32,915 nucleotides of DNA from JAVZOV01 sp049976445 (GTDB lineage: Archaea; Thermoproteota; Thermoprotei; Gearchaeales; WAQG01). The notes beneath the pieces are model-generated. The model was given only the letters and a program-made list of their open reading frames with translations, ran no database searches and had not been told where the DNA came from. Positions 14,792-22,198 of this stretch are shown in pieces. The translations under genes and the position numbers were made by a program. How positions within the stretch are numbered: the stretch's first letter is position 1; every line of letters begins with the position of its first letter. Location of the stretch: positions 1 to 32,915 of the forward strand of contig JBMFIF010000014.1 of assembly GCA_049976445.1 (NCBI GenBank). The letters run 5' to 3'.

Positions 14792-16068
14792 TCTTTTAAC
14801 ACTCCATAACCAATTAATCTCCATCTATTAGCAATCCTTCTACTTAATGCAACTTTACTATTTTTGTATGCTACAACTGGTGCTCCTAATCTGAATACCA
14901 ATTCATCACTAGTCATAGAAGTCACGACACCTAAGACTCTGCTTGCACCTATGTTTAATACAAATTCCTCTTTAAGTTTTGGAGGTTCGACCTTTACTTG
15001 TTCCTTCATACCTATCACATAGTCAAACAATTTATACTCTACAGTTATATTCATTACAGGTCTAGGCAATTGCCCAGGTCTTCCCACGACATTGCCAATC
15101 ATTCCATCATTCTTTGTTAACGAAGGATCAAGCTGTGTTGAGACACCAATTAAACCACCAGGCCGGGCAACATCTAATTCAATATCACCACTTCTTAAAC
15201 CTGTAACTTTAGTTATGATAGGAAGAAATGCTACTTTATCACCCTTTTTAACTTTAGCTCCAGGCAGGATTTCAATTTCATCGCCTACTTTTAATGTACC
15301 TTGTAAAATAGTGCCTCCTAGAACACCTCCACGTAAATTCTCTACTAATGTTCCAGGTTTATTTACATCAAATGAACGAATTATATGCATCATTAAAGGT
15401 TTACTCTCATCTCTCACTGGATTCGGCATGTATTTTTGTACAGCTTCAATTAATAAGTCTAAGTTTGCTTTATGAAGCGCTGATATAGGTATTATAGGAG
15501 CGTTTTCTGCAAAAGTCCCTCTTAAAAATTCTTTAATCTCTTTATAACTTTCCATAGCTCTCTCTTTAGTAACAACTTCCACTTTATTTTGAACTACTAT
15601 GAGATTCTTTACACCCATAATTTCCAATGCTTTAAAGTGTTCTCTAGTCTGAGGTTGAGGACATGGTAAAGTGGCATCAACAACGAGTATGGCAGAATCC
15701 ATCACAGCAGCTCCAGAGAGCATAGTAGCCATTAACATTTCATGTCCAGGACTATCAACAAAAGAAACAAACCTTATCGGTTCTAATGCTGATCCACATC
15801 TTTTGCACTTTCCATCCGGCGATAAAGCTAAAGTAGTCCACTTATAGGGTTCGGGACAGACAGGGCACTTCATTATTAATGTGTTTGCATACCCTAGTTT
15901 AATGGTGATTCCTCTTCGTAATTCCTCTGAATGTCTAGCAGTCCATACACCGCTTAAACCTAACACTAATGTAGATTTTCCACTATCTACATGTCCAGCC
16001 GTGCCAATGTTAATTAGTGGTTGTTTGAGTTCAGGTCGTTCTTCTTGTACAGTAATCTTATCTGCGAT
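14788..16068 (-). CDS. Translation initiation factor aIF2 subunit gamma, with apparent AUC start codon
   Basis: The GTPase core of aIF2, which delivers initiator Met-tRNA to the small subunit. Motifs: GHVDSGKST at residues 25-33, the switch region SEELRRGITIKLGYA, a four-cysteine zinc knuckle (CPVC ... CKRC), DSPGHE, QNKVEV at G4 (Glu where Asp is usual), and ISALHK. The C-terminus is IANRWRLIGYG. No ATG, GTG or TTG occurs between an in-frame TAG (16069-16071) and the P-loop; the first normal start, GTG 15964-15966, would delete GHVDSGKS. The only reasonable start is ATC 16066-16068, read (M)ADKITVQEERPELKQ, 5 nt behind the perfect Shine-Dalgarno GAGGTGA. That gives 426 residues. A C-for-G error in an original ATG is the main alternative. 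The gene follows eS6 by 15 nt. Confidence 0.93.
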   Translation of the reverse strand: MADKITVQEERPELKQPLINIGTAGHVDSGKSTLVLGLSGVWTARHSEELRRGITIKLGYANTLIMKCPVCPEPYKWTTLALSPDGKCKRCGSALEPIRFVSFVDSPGHEMLMATMLSGAAVMDSAILVVDATLPCPQPQTREHFKALEIMGVKNLIVVQNKVEVVTKERAMESYKEIKEFLRGTFAENAPIIPISALHKANLDLLIEAVQKYMPNPVRDESKPLMMHIIRSFDVNKPGTLVENLRGGVLGGTILQGTLKVGDEIEILPGAKVKKGDKVAFLPIITKVTGLRSGDIELDVARPGGLIGVSTQLDPSLTKNDGMIGNVVGRPGQLPRPVMNITVEYKLFDYVIGMKEQVKVEPPKLKEEFVLNIGASRVLGVVTSMTSDELVFRLGAPVVAYKNSKVALSRRIANRWRLIGYGVLKD

Positions 16069-16073
16069 CTAGT

Positions 16074-16080
16074 TCACCTC
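16074..16080 (-). promoter_or_regulatory. Shine-Dalgarno sequence fixing the aIF2-gamma start
   Basis: GAGGTGA on the minus strand is fully complementary to the archaeal anti-SD (UCACCUC). It sits 5 nt before ATC 16066-16068 and just after the eS6 stop. The GTG inside it is followed by AAC TAG, so it cannot itself be the start. This is the strongest SD I saw in the window, which would help compensate for a weak start codon. Confidence 0.75.
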
Positions 16081-16083
16081 AAT

Positions 16084-16431
16084 TTATTCATAAACTATCA
16101 TAGTATTAATTTGCACAATATCCTCAGTTATGGTATTTCCACGAACCATAACGCGTCTGCGTTCTCCCTTCTTTTTTGGTCTATAACCTGGAGGTCCTGC
16201 TAGCAAAATCTTACGTTTAGCACCACCCGGTAAATCTGCTCTCATAGGAAAACCGGAATTATCAGATCCACCCGTAATTTTTATTTTTTTATCTGGCATT
16301 CCAAATAAGGTTCCACTTATTATATCTCCTATTTTTAGGCCTATTAATGATTGTGCATTCTTTCCTGAAATTGTTACTTGTTGCGATTTACCAGTTTTCG
16401 GATCACTAATTACTACTTTAAATTCAGGCAT
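16084..16431 (-). CDS. rps6e: 30S ribosomal protein eS6
   Basis: Archaeal S6e. Segments: MPEFKVVISDPKTGKSQQ at the N-terminus, LIGLKIGDIISG, KIKITGGSDNSGFPMRADLPGG (the family's best-conserved motif), and GERRRVMVRGNTITEDIVQIN. ATG 16429-16431 is chosen because the family begins MPxFK and AGGA lies 5 nt upstream; a TTG at 16464 would add eleven atypical residues. First gene of the eS6-aIF2gamma-PIN group, an archaeal constant. Confidence 0.94.
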   Translation of the reverse strand: MPEFKVVISDPKTGKSQQVTISGKNAQSLIGLKIGDIISGTLFGMPDKKIKITGGSDNSGFPMRADLPGGAKRKILLAGPPGYRPKKKGERRRVMVRGNTITEDIVQINTMIVYE

Positions 16432-16579
16432 GGTTATCCTATTTTCATATAATACACTTCCCAAAAAAGTTTTCCTTTAACAATTCATTCCTAACGTTCT
16501 TAGCATCAAGAAATATTTACTCGCAAATTAGTATTTTTTATCATTTTATTTGACAATTTTTTGTAGTTCTAGGGACAAA

Positions 16580-18349
16580 TTAAGCTTTTGTCTCAAAATA
16601 CAGTTTTGCTAATTTTTCAAGCAGTATGATCTCATCTTGAGATAATTCTGATCTATACTTGGTAAGTATTATTTTTAAGTGAGTCTCAGGAACTTTTACA
16701 TAAAGTATCTCATTTTCTCTTACATTTCTTCCGATGTAAATATCACCTTTTACTGATATAGCTATACTTTGGCCTTTTACTGCCTCTTGTAAGGGTTTAC
16801 CCATCTCTTGTATTTGTTGAATTGTTCCCACTAATTGTCCGTTTTCTTTCATAAGTGGATACCCTGATTTAATTCTACCTGACAATACTTCTACACCAAA
16901 TATGGCAGGGTCGCTCTTACGAAAAACATAACCAGGTAAAACTTTAATAGCTCCAGGCAATATTAGTGCCGACATTTCTTTTTGTCTCTCTTCAAGTTTA
17001 AGTTTCCCAACCCATTCTTGATATTCTTCAACTACTCTATAAATTATATTGTTGTAGAATATTGGAATACCTTTACTTGAAGCTTCATCTTTGGCATCAG
17101 GTAAAACTTTTACATTAAAAGCGAATACACAGCCATAATATTTATTGAGCTCTTTTGAAATAAAGGCTTCTATAATATCTCTACGTGATACCGGACCTAC
17201 ATCAGCTAACCTTACTGGAATATTCATAGACTTTACGTAACTAGTAAAAGCTTCAAGCGTGCCTAATGCATCTGCCTTAATAATTACACCAATTTTATCA
17301 GTAGATATTCGTATAGAGCGTATTTCATTCATCACATCATTCGAAATTTTTTCAACATTCTCAGGCTTATCAACTACTATAAAAGGTGCACCAGCTATTG
17401 CATTCTCAATATCTGGAGCAACAACTTTTACACCAGCTGCTGCAACAACTTCATCAACATTCTTAAACTTATCTTCCGGAGACATCATCTCGTCAAGCGG
17501 TTTAGGCATTAAAATAGCCCTCACATGAGAAATTATAGGTTTTTCAAGTGAGCCTACTACTATAATATCTCCACGACGCAATATACCATCAAAAATAATT
17601 ACATCAAGAGTAGGACCTAATCCTACCTCTTCCTTAACCTCTAATACTACGCCCTTAGCAGGTCCTTCAGTATAGCTAAGACGTGATGACATGTAAGCCT
17701 GAGCCATACCACTTACGGCAGCTAAAAGTTCAGCAATACCTTCACCAGTCACAGCACTAGTAGGTATAATAGCAACAGTTTTAGCAAAGTTCTTTATTCT
17801 ATCAAAACGGTCAGCTAAAATACCGAGCTTAGATAATTCGCCCATGAGCATGTAAATCCTATTCTCAAGATCTTCACGAACACTAGCTTCTTGCTTTGAA
17901 ATAGATTCCAAAAACGAAAACGTATTCATAGGCTTCCAGCCAGGAATCCTATCAATCTTATTAAATGCAATAACAAACATAGTATTTCTAGCTCTTAGTA
18001 TTTCAAGACTCTCTAATGTCTGTTTCTCAATACCTTTTAATGCATCAATAACTAAAATAGCCATATCTGCGACTGAACCTCCTCTCATGCGTAAGTTAGA
18101 GAATGCTTCATGACCTGGAGTATCAATAACTAAAATCCCAGGAACCTTAATATTAATATTAAACCGTGATCTTAAAGGTTCACAAATTTTTTCAATCGTT
18201 GATTTTGGTAAAAACGATGCACCAATATGCTGTGTCATACCTCCTGCTTCTCTCATTTGAACAGCAGTACCCCTAATCTTATCTAACAACAATGTTTTTC
18301 CAACATCAACATGACCTAAAACAACTAATATTGGTTGTCTTAATGGCAT
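16580..18349 (-). CDS. infB: Translation initiation factor aIF5B (archaeal IF2)
   Basis: The ribosome-dependent GTPase that promotes subunit joining. G1 is GHVDVGKT (residues 12-19), GGMTQHIGASF is switch I, DTPGHEAF is G3, NKIDRIPGW is G4 and TSAVTGEGI is G5. Domains II-IV follow, with VVLEVKEEVGLGPTLDVIIFDG, the helix leading to GVIIKADALGTLEAF, and the C-terminal MKENGQLVGTIQQIQEMGK segment. At 589 residues it has the archaeal length, without the long eukaryotic N-terminal extension and without an intein in the P-loop region. It is monocistronic, about 115 nt upstream of the IS debris and 150 nt from eS6. Confidence 0.96.
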   Translation of the reverse strand: MPLRQPILVVLGHVDVGKTLLLDKIRGTAVQMREAGGMTQHIGASFLPKSTIEKICEPLRSRFNINIKVPGILVIDTPGHEAFSNLRMRGGSVADMAILVIDALKGIEKQTLESLEILRARNTMFVIAFNKIDRIPGWKPMNTFSFLESISKQEASVREDLENRIYMLMGELSKLGILADRFDRIKNFAKTVAIIPTSAVTGEGIAELLAAVSGMAQAYMSSRLSYTEGPAKGVVLEVKEEVGLGPTLDVIIFDGILRRGDIIVVGSLEKPIISHVRAILMPKPLDEMMSPEDKFKNVDEVVAAAGVKVVAPDIENAIAGAPFIVVDKPENVEKISNDVMNEIRSIRISTDKIGVIIKADALGTLEAFTSYVKSMNIPVRLADVGPVSRRDIIEAFISKELNKYYGCVFAFNVKVLPDAKDEASSKGIPIFYNNIIYRVVEEYQEWVGKLKLEERQKEMSALILPGAIKVLPGYVFRKSDPAIFGVEVLSGRIKSGYPLMKENGQLVGTIQQIQEMGKPLQEAVKGQSIAISVKGDIYIGRNVRENEILYVKVPETHLKIILTKYRSELSQDEIILLEKLAKLYFETKA

Positions 18350-18455
18350 ACTATCTTTTAAAAATAAAATATCCTAATAAGCTTATTGATAAAAATAAAT
18401 CAATCAGATTTTTTAGATGAAATGTCTGCATAAACATCCAAATACTCATTGCGAG
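18350..18455. other. Spacer upstream of aIF5B, no gene
   Basis: AT-rich sequence between the aIF5B start and the IS605 right end. It must hold the aIF5B promoter (A/T-rich tracts at about 18358-18370 and 18388-18400 on the minus strand), but I see no clean TATA box at the expected distance. Confidence 0.4.
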
Positions 18456-18692
18456 CTACTCCCGACTGAAGTCGGGGGCTTCCTGCTTCACAATCCCACC
18501 ATGTCCATAGTTTATGGGTATTGGGTGGAGCTTCACAGGCGCCAAGGCTGGCATCCAACCCGCCAACCTCAAAACATTCAAAGCAGCGTTATAATCACGA
18601 TCAACTAAAGTTAAGTCTTCTTTAACATAACCGCACCTAACACAAGTCTTAGAAGTATCCTTCGGGTTCACTGTTATGGGTAATCTCTGCAT
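18456..18692 (-). pseudogene. TnpB (IS200/IS605 OrfB) C-terminal remnant, internally deleted
   Basis: A 78-codon relic of the TnpB RuvC-like RNA-guided nuclease encoded by IS200/IS605 elements. The text NPKDTSKTCVRCGYVKEDL is the first half of the TnpB zinc ribbon. DRDYNAALNVLRLAGW carries the conserved DRDxNAA motif with the last RuvC aspartate, followed by the usual tail ending EAPDFSRE. Full TnpB has a second CxxC pair between LTL and DRDYN; here LTLVDRDYN joins directly, so about a dozen residues with two zinc ligands are gone. Everything upstream of the zinc ribbon is missing, including RuvC I and II. No tnpA is nearby. It cannot be an active nuclease. The last codons overlap the right-end hairpin. 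Confidence 0.85.
18461..18476. repeat. IS200/IS605 right-end hairpin
   Basis: CCCGACTGAAGTCGGG is a perfect 7-bp stem with a 2-nt loop. It overlaps the end of the TnpB remnant and is followed by GGCTTCCTGC, the usual layout of the right end that TnpA recognises as a single-strand hairpin (and of the omega-RNA scaffold). It marks the outer boundary of the former element on its left in this orientation. Confidence 0.8.
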
Positions 18693-18910
18693 GTTATGTT
18701 AAAGTTTAAGTGTTCTGCTCTATAAATGATGTGAGAGGATTTTATCATGACAAGCTGAGATTACCTTCAAATTTTCCTTTTACTAAAGATTTTATCACAT
18801 TTATAAGAAGATTAAATTCTAAAAGTTACATGATCCTTTCTCTGTCTTGAAGGGCGAAGGTTTTCATTTTGCTTTAGGCATGCTATAATTAGAGAGTGAT
18901 GATTAATTTA
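18693..18910. other. Spacer between the TnpB remnant and eL24
   Basis: No ORF of note. A weak IS605-right-end-like string (TTGAAGGGCGAAGGTTTTC) at about 18847-18865 may be further element debris. No tRNA or convincing C/D-box sRNA is visible. Confidence 0.4.
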
Positions 18911-19141
18911 TTAGGTTTTTGTTTGTGTGGCGGATTGTGGAGTTTCTGTTACTTTAGCTTGTTGTTGTGCATGTTTTATATAACGTAGTGTCCATTTATA
19001 TTTTCGTGGGTCTCTGCCCATGAAGTAATTTTTCTTGCATTTACTTGAACAGAATCTTAGGATTGTTCCGTCAGTTTTTACGAAAACTGTTCCAGTTCCT
19101 GGTATTATGTTTTTACCGCAGAATGAGCATTTATAGACCAT
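18911..19141 (-). CDS. rpl24e: 50S ribosomal protein eL24
   Basis: A zinc-binding large-subunit protein. KCSFCGKNIIPGTGTVFVKTDGT and FCSSKCKKNYFMGRDPRK supply the four cysteines and the family signature. The Ala/Gln/Thr-rich tail is an ordinary archaeal extension. ATG 19139-19141, 5 nt after the eS28 stop. Last gene of the eL8-eS28-eL24 operon. Confidence 0.95.
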   Translation of the reverse strand: MVYKCSFCGKNIIPGTGTVFVKTDGTILRFCSSKCKKNYFMGRDPRKYKWTLRYIKHAQQQAKVTETPQSATQTKT

Positions 19142-19146
19142 AATTT

Positions 19147-19380
19147 TTACCTCACTGTAAGTTTTCTAGCTTCTCTTTCAGTCTCTCTTAGCATAAGTAT
19201 ATCGCCTATTTTCACGGGTCCTTTTACGTTTCTGGTTATCACTCTTCCTTTATCCTTCCCTTCAAGTATTTTTACTCGTACTTGTGTTATTTCACCAGTT
19301 ACACCAGTTCTTCCTATGATTTGTATTACTTCTGCTGGTGTTGCATCTGTTATTTGTTGGGCTTGACTTTTTTCGCTCAA
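19147..19380 (-). CDS. rps28e: 30S ribosomal protein eS28
   Basis: A small OB-fold ribosomal protein: PAEVIQIIGRTGVTGEITQVRVKI and the near-invariant C-terminus GPVKIGDILMLRETEREARKL. The start is TTG 19378-19380. AGGTGGT ends 5 nt before it, and no ATG exists before the conserved core, so TTG is convincing. It lies between eL8 and eL24 as in other archaea; in many archaea a nucleoside diphosphate kinase gene follows, but not here. Confidence 0.95.
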   Translation of the reverse strand: MSEKSQAQQITDATPAEVIQIIGRTGVTGEITQVRVKILEGKDKGRVITRNVKGPVKIGDILMLRETEREARKLTVR

Positions 19381-19431
19381 CTTTTACCACCTAACTAAAA
19401 AACTGTTAGTTGTTTATAAAATTATATTATT

Positions 19432-19830
19432 TTATTTCTTTGCTTTTGCTTTAAGTTCGGAGTATGCTGCGACCAATTCATCATAGAGTGATTTTGCCTC
19501 TCCGATTTCTATAATTGCTACTGATGATGCTGCTACTTCTATTCCTGCTGCTTCTCCTAATGTTTTCTTTGATGGTACATATAAGTATGGAATGTTTCTC
19601 TCATCGCAGAGTAATGGTAATGGTGCTACGATTTCTGGAGGATCTACATCTTCAGCTATTATTACCATTTTTGCAACCCCTCTTTCGACAGCTTTGGTTG
19701 TTTCATTTGTTCCTCGTCTTAATTTTCCTGTATCTTTTACTTTTCTCACTAATTCATATGCTTTTTCGGCTATTTCCGAGGGTACTTCAAATTTCACATA
19801 AAATGGTTTTTTTGTAGACACATCGCTCAC
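19432..19830 (-). CDS. rpl7ae: 50S ribosomal protein eL8 (L7Ae)
   Basis: A kink-turn RNA-binding protein that is part of the large subunit and also of archaeal C/D and H/ACA guide RNPs and RNase P. Diagnostic motifs are LRRGTNETTKAVERGVAKMVIIAEDVDPPEIVAPLPLLCDER (in pieces: RRGTNETTKAVE, IAEDVDPPEIV, LPLLCDE) and VPSKKTLGEAAGI. GTG start 19828-19830 gives MSDVSTKKPFYVKFEVP. First gene of the eL8-eS28-eL24 operon. Its 132-residue length is standard. Confidence 0.96.
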   Translation of the reverse strand: MSDVSTKKPFYVKFEVPSEIAEKAYELVRKVKDTGKLRRGTNETTKAVERGVAKMVIIAEDVDPPEIVAPLPLLCDERNIPYLYVPSKKTLGEAAGIEVAASSVAIIEIGEAKSLYDELVAAYSELKAKAKK

Positions 19831-19939
19831 CTACGTTCATAGCTTGTCCATATTCTAACGTTTTAACCACTATAAAAATGTGTCGCAGCTAAAACTTTGT
19901 AGATCTTTAAAAAGCTAATGATTTTCAATCAGCTAATAC

Positions 19940-20023
19940 TTATAGCAGCTGCGGTCTGAAGACAGGAGCTTCTGCCCATAGTTCTACACTGCCCGTAGGA
20001 TATAGCTATGCTTTGAAGTGGAA
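19940..20023 (-). pseudogene. Second TnpB C-terminal relic with IS605-type right end
   Basis: Read on the minus strand, a short frame with one internal stop gives ...YPTGSVELWAEAPVFRPQ, ending at TAA 19940-19942. It parallels the EAPDFSRE tail of the remnant at 18456. On the plus strand, GTCTGAAGAC (19954-19963) can form a stem (GTCT/AGAC) with a GA loop, followed by GGAGCTTCTGC. This matches the hairpin-then-GGCTTCCTGC layout of the other copy, with paired base changes in the stem. Only the end of the element survives. Confidence 0.5.
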
Positions 20024-20048
20024 GCCTAAAATAGGTATCAATAAAAAT

Positions 20049-20247
20049 GCTTTGTTGCATAATTCTGATGTAGCTTTGATGTGTTTTTTATGTATAGGAT
20101 TCTTATGTGTTGAGAGTTTGATGATGTTTACTCACAATTTTAATGAGTACTCCTAACTAGCATACATCAAACTATAGTAAGTATTATGAGATTGGGGGGA
20201 ACGTGTGAAACGCTTCATAAAACCACGCACGAATTATGCAACAAAGC
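20049..20247. mobile_element. MITE-like element with perfect 17-bp terminal inverted repeats
   Basis: GCTTTGTTGCATAATTC at 20049-20065 is repeated exactly, inverted, as GAATTATGCAACAAAGC at 20231-20247, bounding 199 bp. AAAT flanks both outer ends (20045-20048 and 20248-20251), a possible 4-bp target duplication, although the flanks are low-complexity. No sizeable ORF lies inside, so it would need a transposase in trans. The GCTTTGTTG start resembles terminal repeats of IS5/IS903-group elements (from memory, not compared). It sits beside the second IS605 relic in the eL8-GluRS gap; the remaining parts of that gap (19831-19939, 20252-20392) show nothing else. Confidence 0.65.
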
Positions 20248-20392
20248 AAATAAAAAAGTATGCATCTATTTAGCAGAGCAATTTTCATTCACTCTAAAGA
20301 ATGGAGCTTTCATTTATTGTAACTTTTATTTTCTCGAACATTTTAGTTAAAGTCTTGTTAATGTCATGAGCATAGTTTTGTTTTTTAGAGGA

Positions 20393-22198
20393 TTAATCAT
20401 GTGAATAATAAAAGACTATTTCTTTTTCAGTTATTGTGTCAAGTCTTGCAAAGCCGAATCTATAAAATTGTACTGGGGTATTGGGCGTGAGTTTAGAGAT
20501 TATTTGTTCGCCAATGCCGTAAACTATTTGACCTGGCATTATAACTTTTATTTTGACGTTATTGTCTGTTGGGACCCATTGAATGATTGTTAGTCCTTTG
20601 TTTTTTGCGTATTCTAAATTATTTCCGATGTTTTCTGCAATGATTTCTTTTTCTTTTACTGAAACTATTCTTATGTTAGTAAGGCCCATTAACCTTAATT
20701 CAGATCCAGGGGAGAGTTTTATCGTGTTATTTTCATACATGTCTGTATAGTCTATGTATATTGTCGTAGTGTTATTTGTTGTTATAACTTTTAATGTTCG
20801 AGAACCTCTTTCAGGATAATTAGGGTGGAATGGGAGGTGCGCTTCTAGTGAATCTGCGTTTGTTATGGTTAGTTTGGGTGGTTCATTCCATGGTCCGTTT
20901 CTGACAAACATGTAACGGTTTGCTATTGTTTCTAAGCGTTTTCTGTTGAGCGATGCTAGGTTTGTCCATGATATTGTTGCTTCAATTGGTTTTGGTCCTA
21001 TATCTATGATTATTTCTTTGATGGTTTCTGGTAGTATACCTCGTCTTCTTAATGCCATTAATGTACCTAATCGTGGATCGTCCCATCCGTAATATTCACC
21101 TTTTGAAATACCTGTTCGTATTTTAGATTTTGAAAGTATTATTCCTTCTAATTTCATTCTACCAAAGCTTATCACTTCTGGCATTGGCCAGTTCATGTGT
21201 TTGTATAAATAGCTTTGTTTTATTGTATTGGTTAAATGTTCTTTGGCTCTTAGTACGTGTGTTACGTTCATTAAATGATCATCAACTCCTGCTGCAAAAT
21301 TGTATGTTGGCCATACAAAATATTTTTTACCTATCCTAGGGTGTGGGTATTTCTTTATGTTAATAATTCTAAATGCAACCCAATCACGCACACTAGGATC
21401 TGGATGAGCTAAATCTGTTTTTACCCTAAGAACTGCCTCGCCTTCAGCAAATGATCCATTAATCATTTTTTCCCAGAGTTCTAGATTAATTTGTATATCC
21501 TGATTTCTGTGGGGACATGGTTTTTTGGTATCTCTGAATTTTTTGAATGTATCTTGATCGCATGTACAGACGTAAGCACCTCCTTTTTCTATTAATTCTT
21601 TTGCAAGTTTGAAATAGATATCCATTCTATCTGATTGAATGTATTCTTCATCCCATTTAGCACCTAACCATTCGACATCTTTTCTAATATAATCATATTC
21701 TCTTTTTTCAGTTGATTTGTCTATGAAAAGTATTGGCCTTTTTAGTTTAGGGTCTGTATCTTCGAATCTTAAAATAAATTTACCTTTGTACATTCTGGCA
21801 TACTCATGTGATAAGATTATTGGTCTTGCACTTCCTAAATGGAGCGGCCCATCTGGGTTTGGGGCGAACCTGGTAACGATAAGTTTGTACTTATCAACAT
21901 TTGGTAAGGGGGGTAATCGTTTTTCCTCTTTTTCTGTTTTTCGTTCACTTAATGCTTCAGGCCATATTTGTAGTAATCTGTCTTTTTGTTCATTGATTGT
22001 CATTGAATTTACTTGTTCGACTATTTTTTTGACTAGATCTATTAAGGATCTTATATTTTGCTTAAGTTCTGGACGTTCTGATAAAATTTTTGAAATCACA
22101 GCGTCTGTTTTAGCTTTACCTCCGAATTTTACAGCATTTAGTAGTGCATGTTTTAAAATAATTTCTTTAACTTCCTCATTAAGGCTCATAATTCTCAC
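20393..22198 (-). CDS. gltX: Glutamyl-tRNA synthetase (archaeal type)
   Basis: A class I synthetase of the archaeal/eukaryotic GluRS branch, charging tRNA-Glu (and, in archaea with GatDE, tRNA-Gln). The N-terminal helical domain (~1-100) precedes the Rossmann domain with the HIGH-equivalent HLGS (residues 120-123) in FAPNPDGPLHLGSARP. FILRFEDTDP follows, then YNFAAGVDDHLMNVTHVLRAKEH, and the KMSKS-equivalent LSKSKIRTG. A C-terminal beta-barrel anticodon domain completes 601 residues. The start is GTG 22196-22198 or, more likely, ATG 22187-22189 (MSLNEEV), which has GTGAG about 5 nt upstream. It directly follows the prenyl synthase stop, ending the isoprenoid operon. Confidence 0.95.
   Translation of the reverse strand: MRIMSLNEEVKEIILKHALLNAVKFGGKAKTDAVISKILSERPELKQNIRSLIDLVKKIVEQVNSMTINEQKDRLLQIWPEALSERKTEKEEKRLPPLPNVDKYKLIVTRFAPNPDGPLHLGSARPIILSHEYARMYKGKFILRFEDTDPKLKRPILFIDKSTEKREYDYIRKDVEWLGAKWDEEYIQSDRMDIYFKLAKELIEKGGAYVCTCDQDTFKKFRDTKKPCPHRNQDIQINLELWEKMINGSFAEGEAVLRVKTDLAHPDPSVRDWVAFRIINIKKYPHPRIGKKYFVWPTYNFAAGVDDHLMNVTHVLRAKEHLTNTIKQSYLYKHMNWPMPEVISFGRMKLEGIILSKSKIRTGISKGEYYGWDDPRLGTLMALRRRGILPETIKEIIIDIGPKPIEATISWTNLASLNRKRLETIANRYMFVRNGPWNEPPKLTITNADSLEAHLPFHPNYPERGSRTLKVITTNNTTTIYIDYTDMYENNTIKLSPGSELRLMGLTNIRIVSVKEKEIIAENIGNNLEYAKNKGLTIIQWVPTDNNVKIKVIMPGQIVYGIGEQIISKLTPNTPVQFYRFGFARLDTITEKEIVFYYSHD

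Noticed and set aside
18722..18765. Possible C/D-box sRNA (TGATGT ... CTGA)
   Set aside because: The C box is imperfect, and no D'/C' pair with about 12-nt guide spacing is present.
18840..18870. Third IS605-type right end (TTGAAGGGCGAAGGTTTTC)
   Set aside because: No convincing stem and no TnpB coding relic beside it; kept only as a remark in the spacer entry.
19515..19817. 100-codon Leu/Met-rich plus-strand ORF opposite eL8
   Set aside because: Low-complexity shadow created by the codon usage of eL8 on the other strand.
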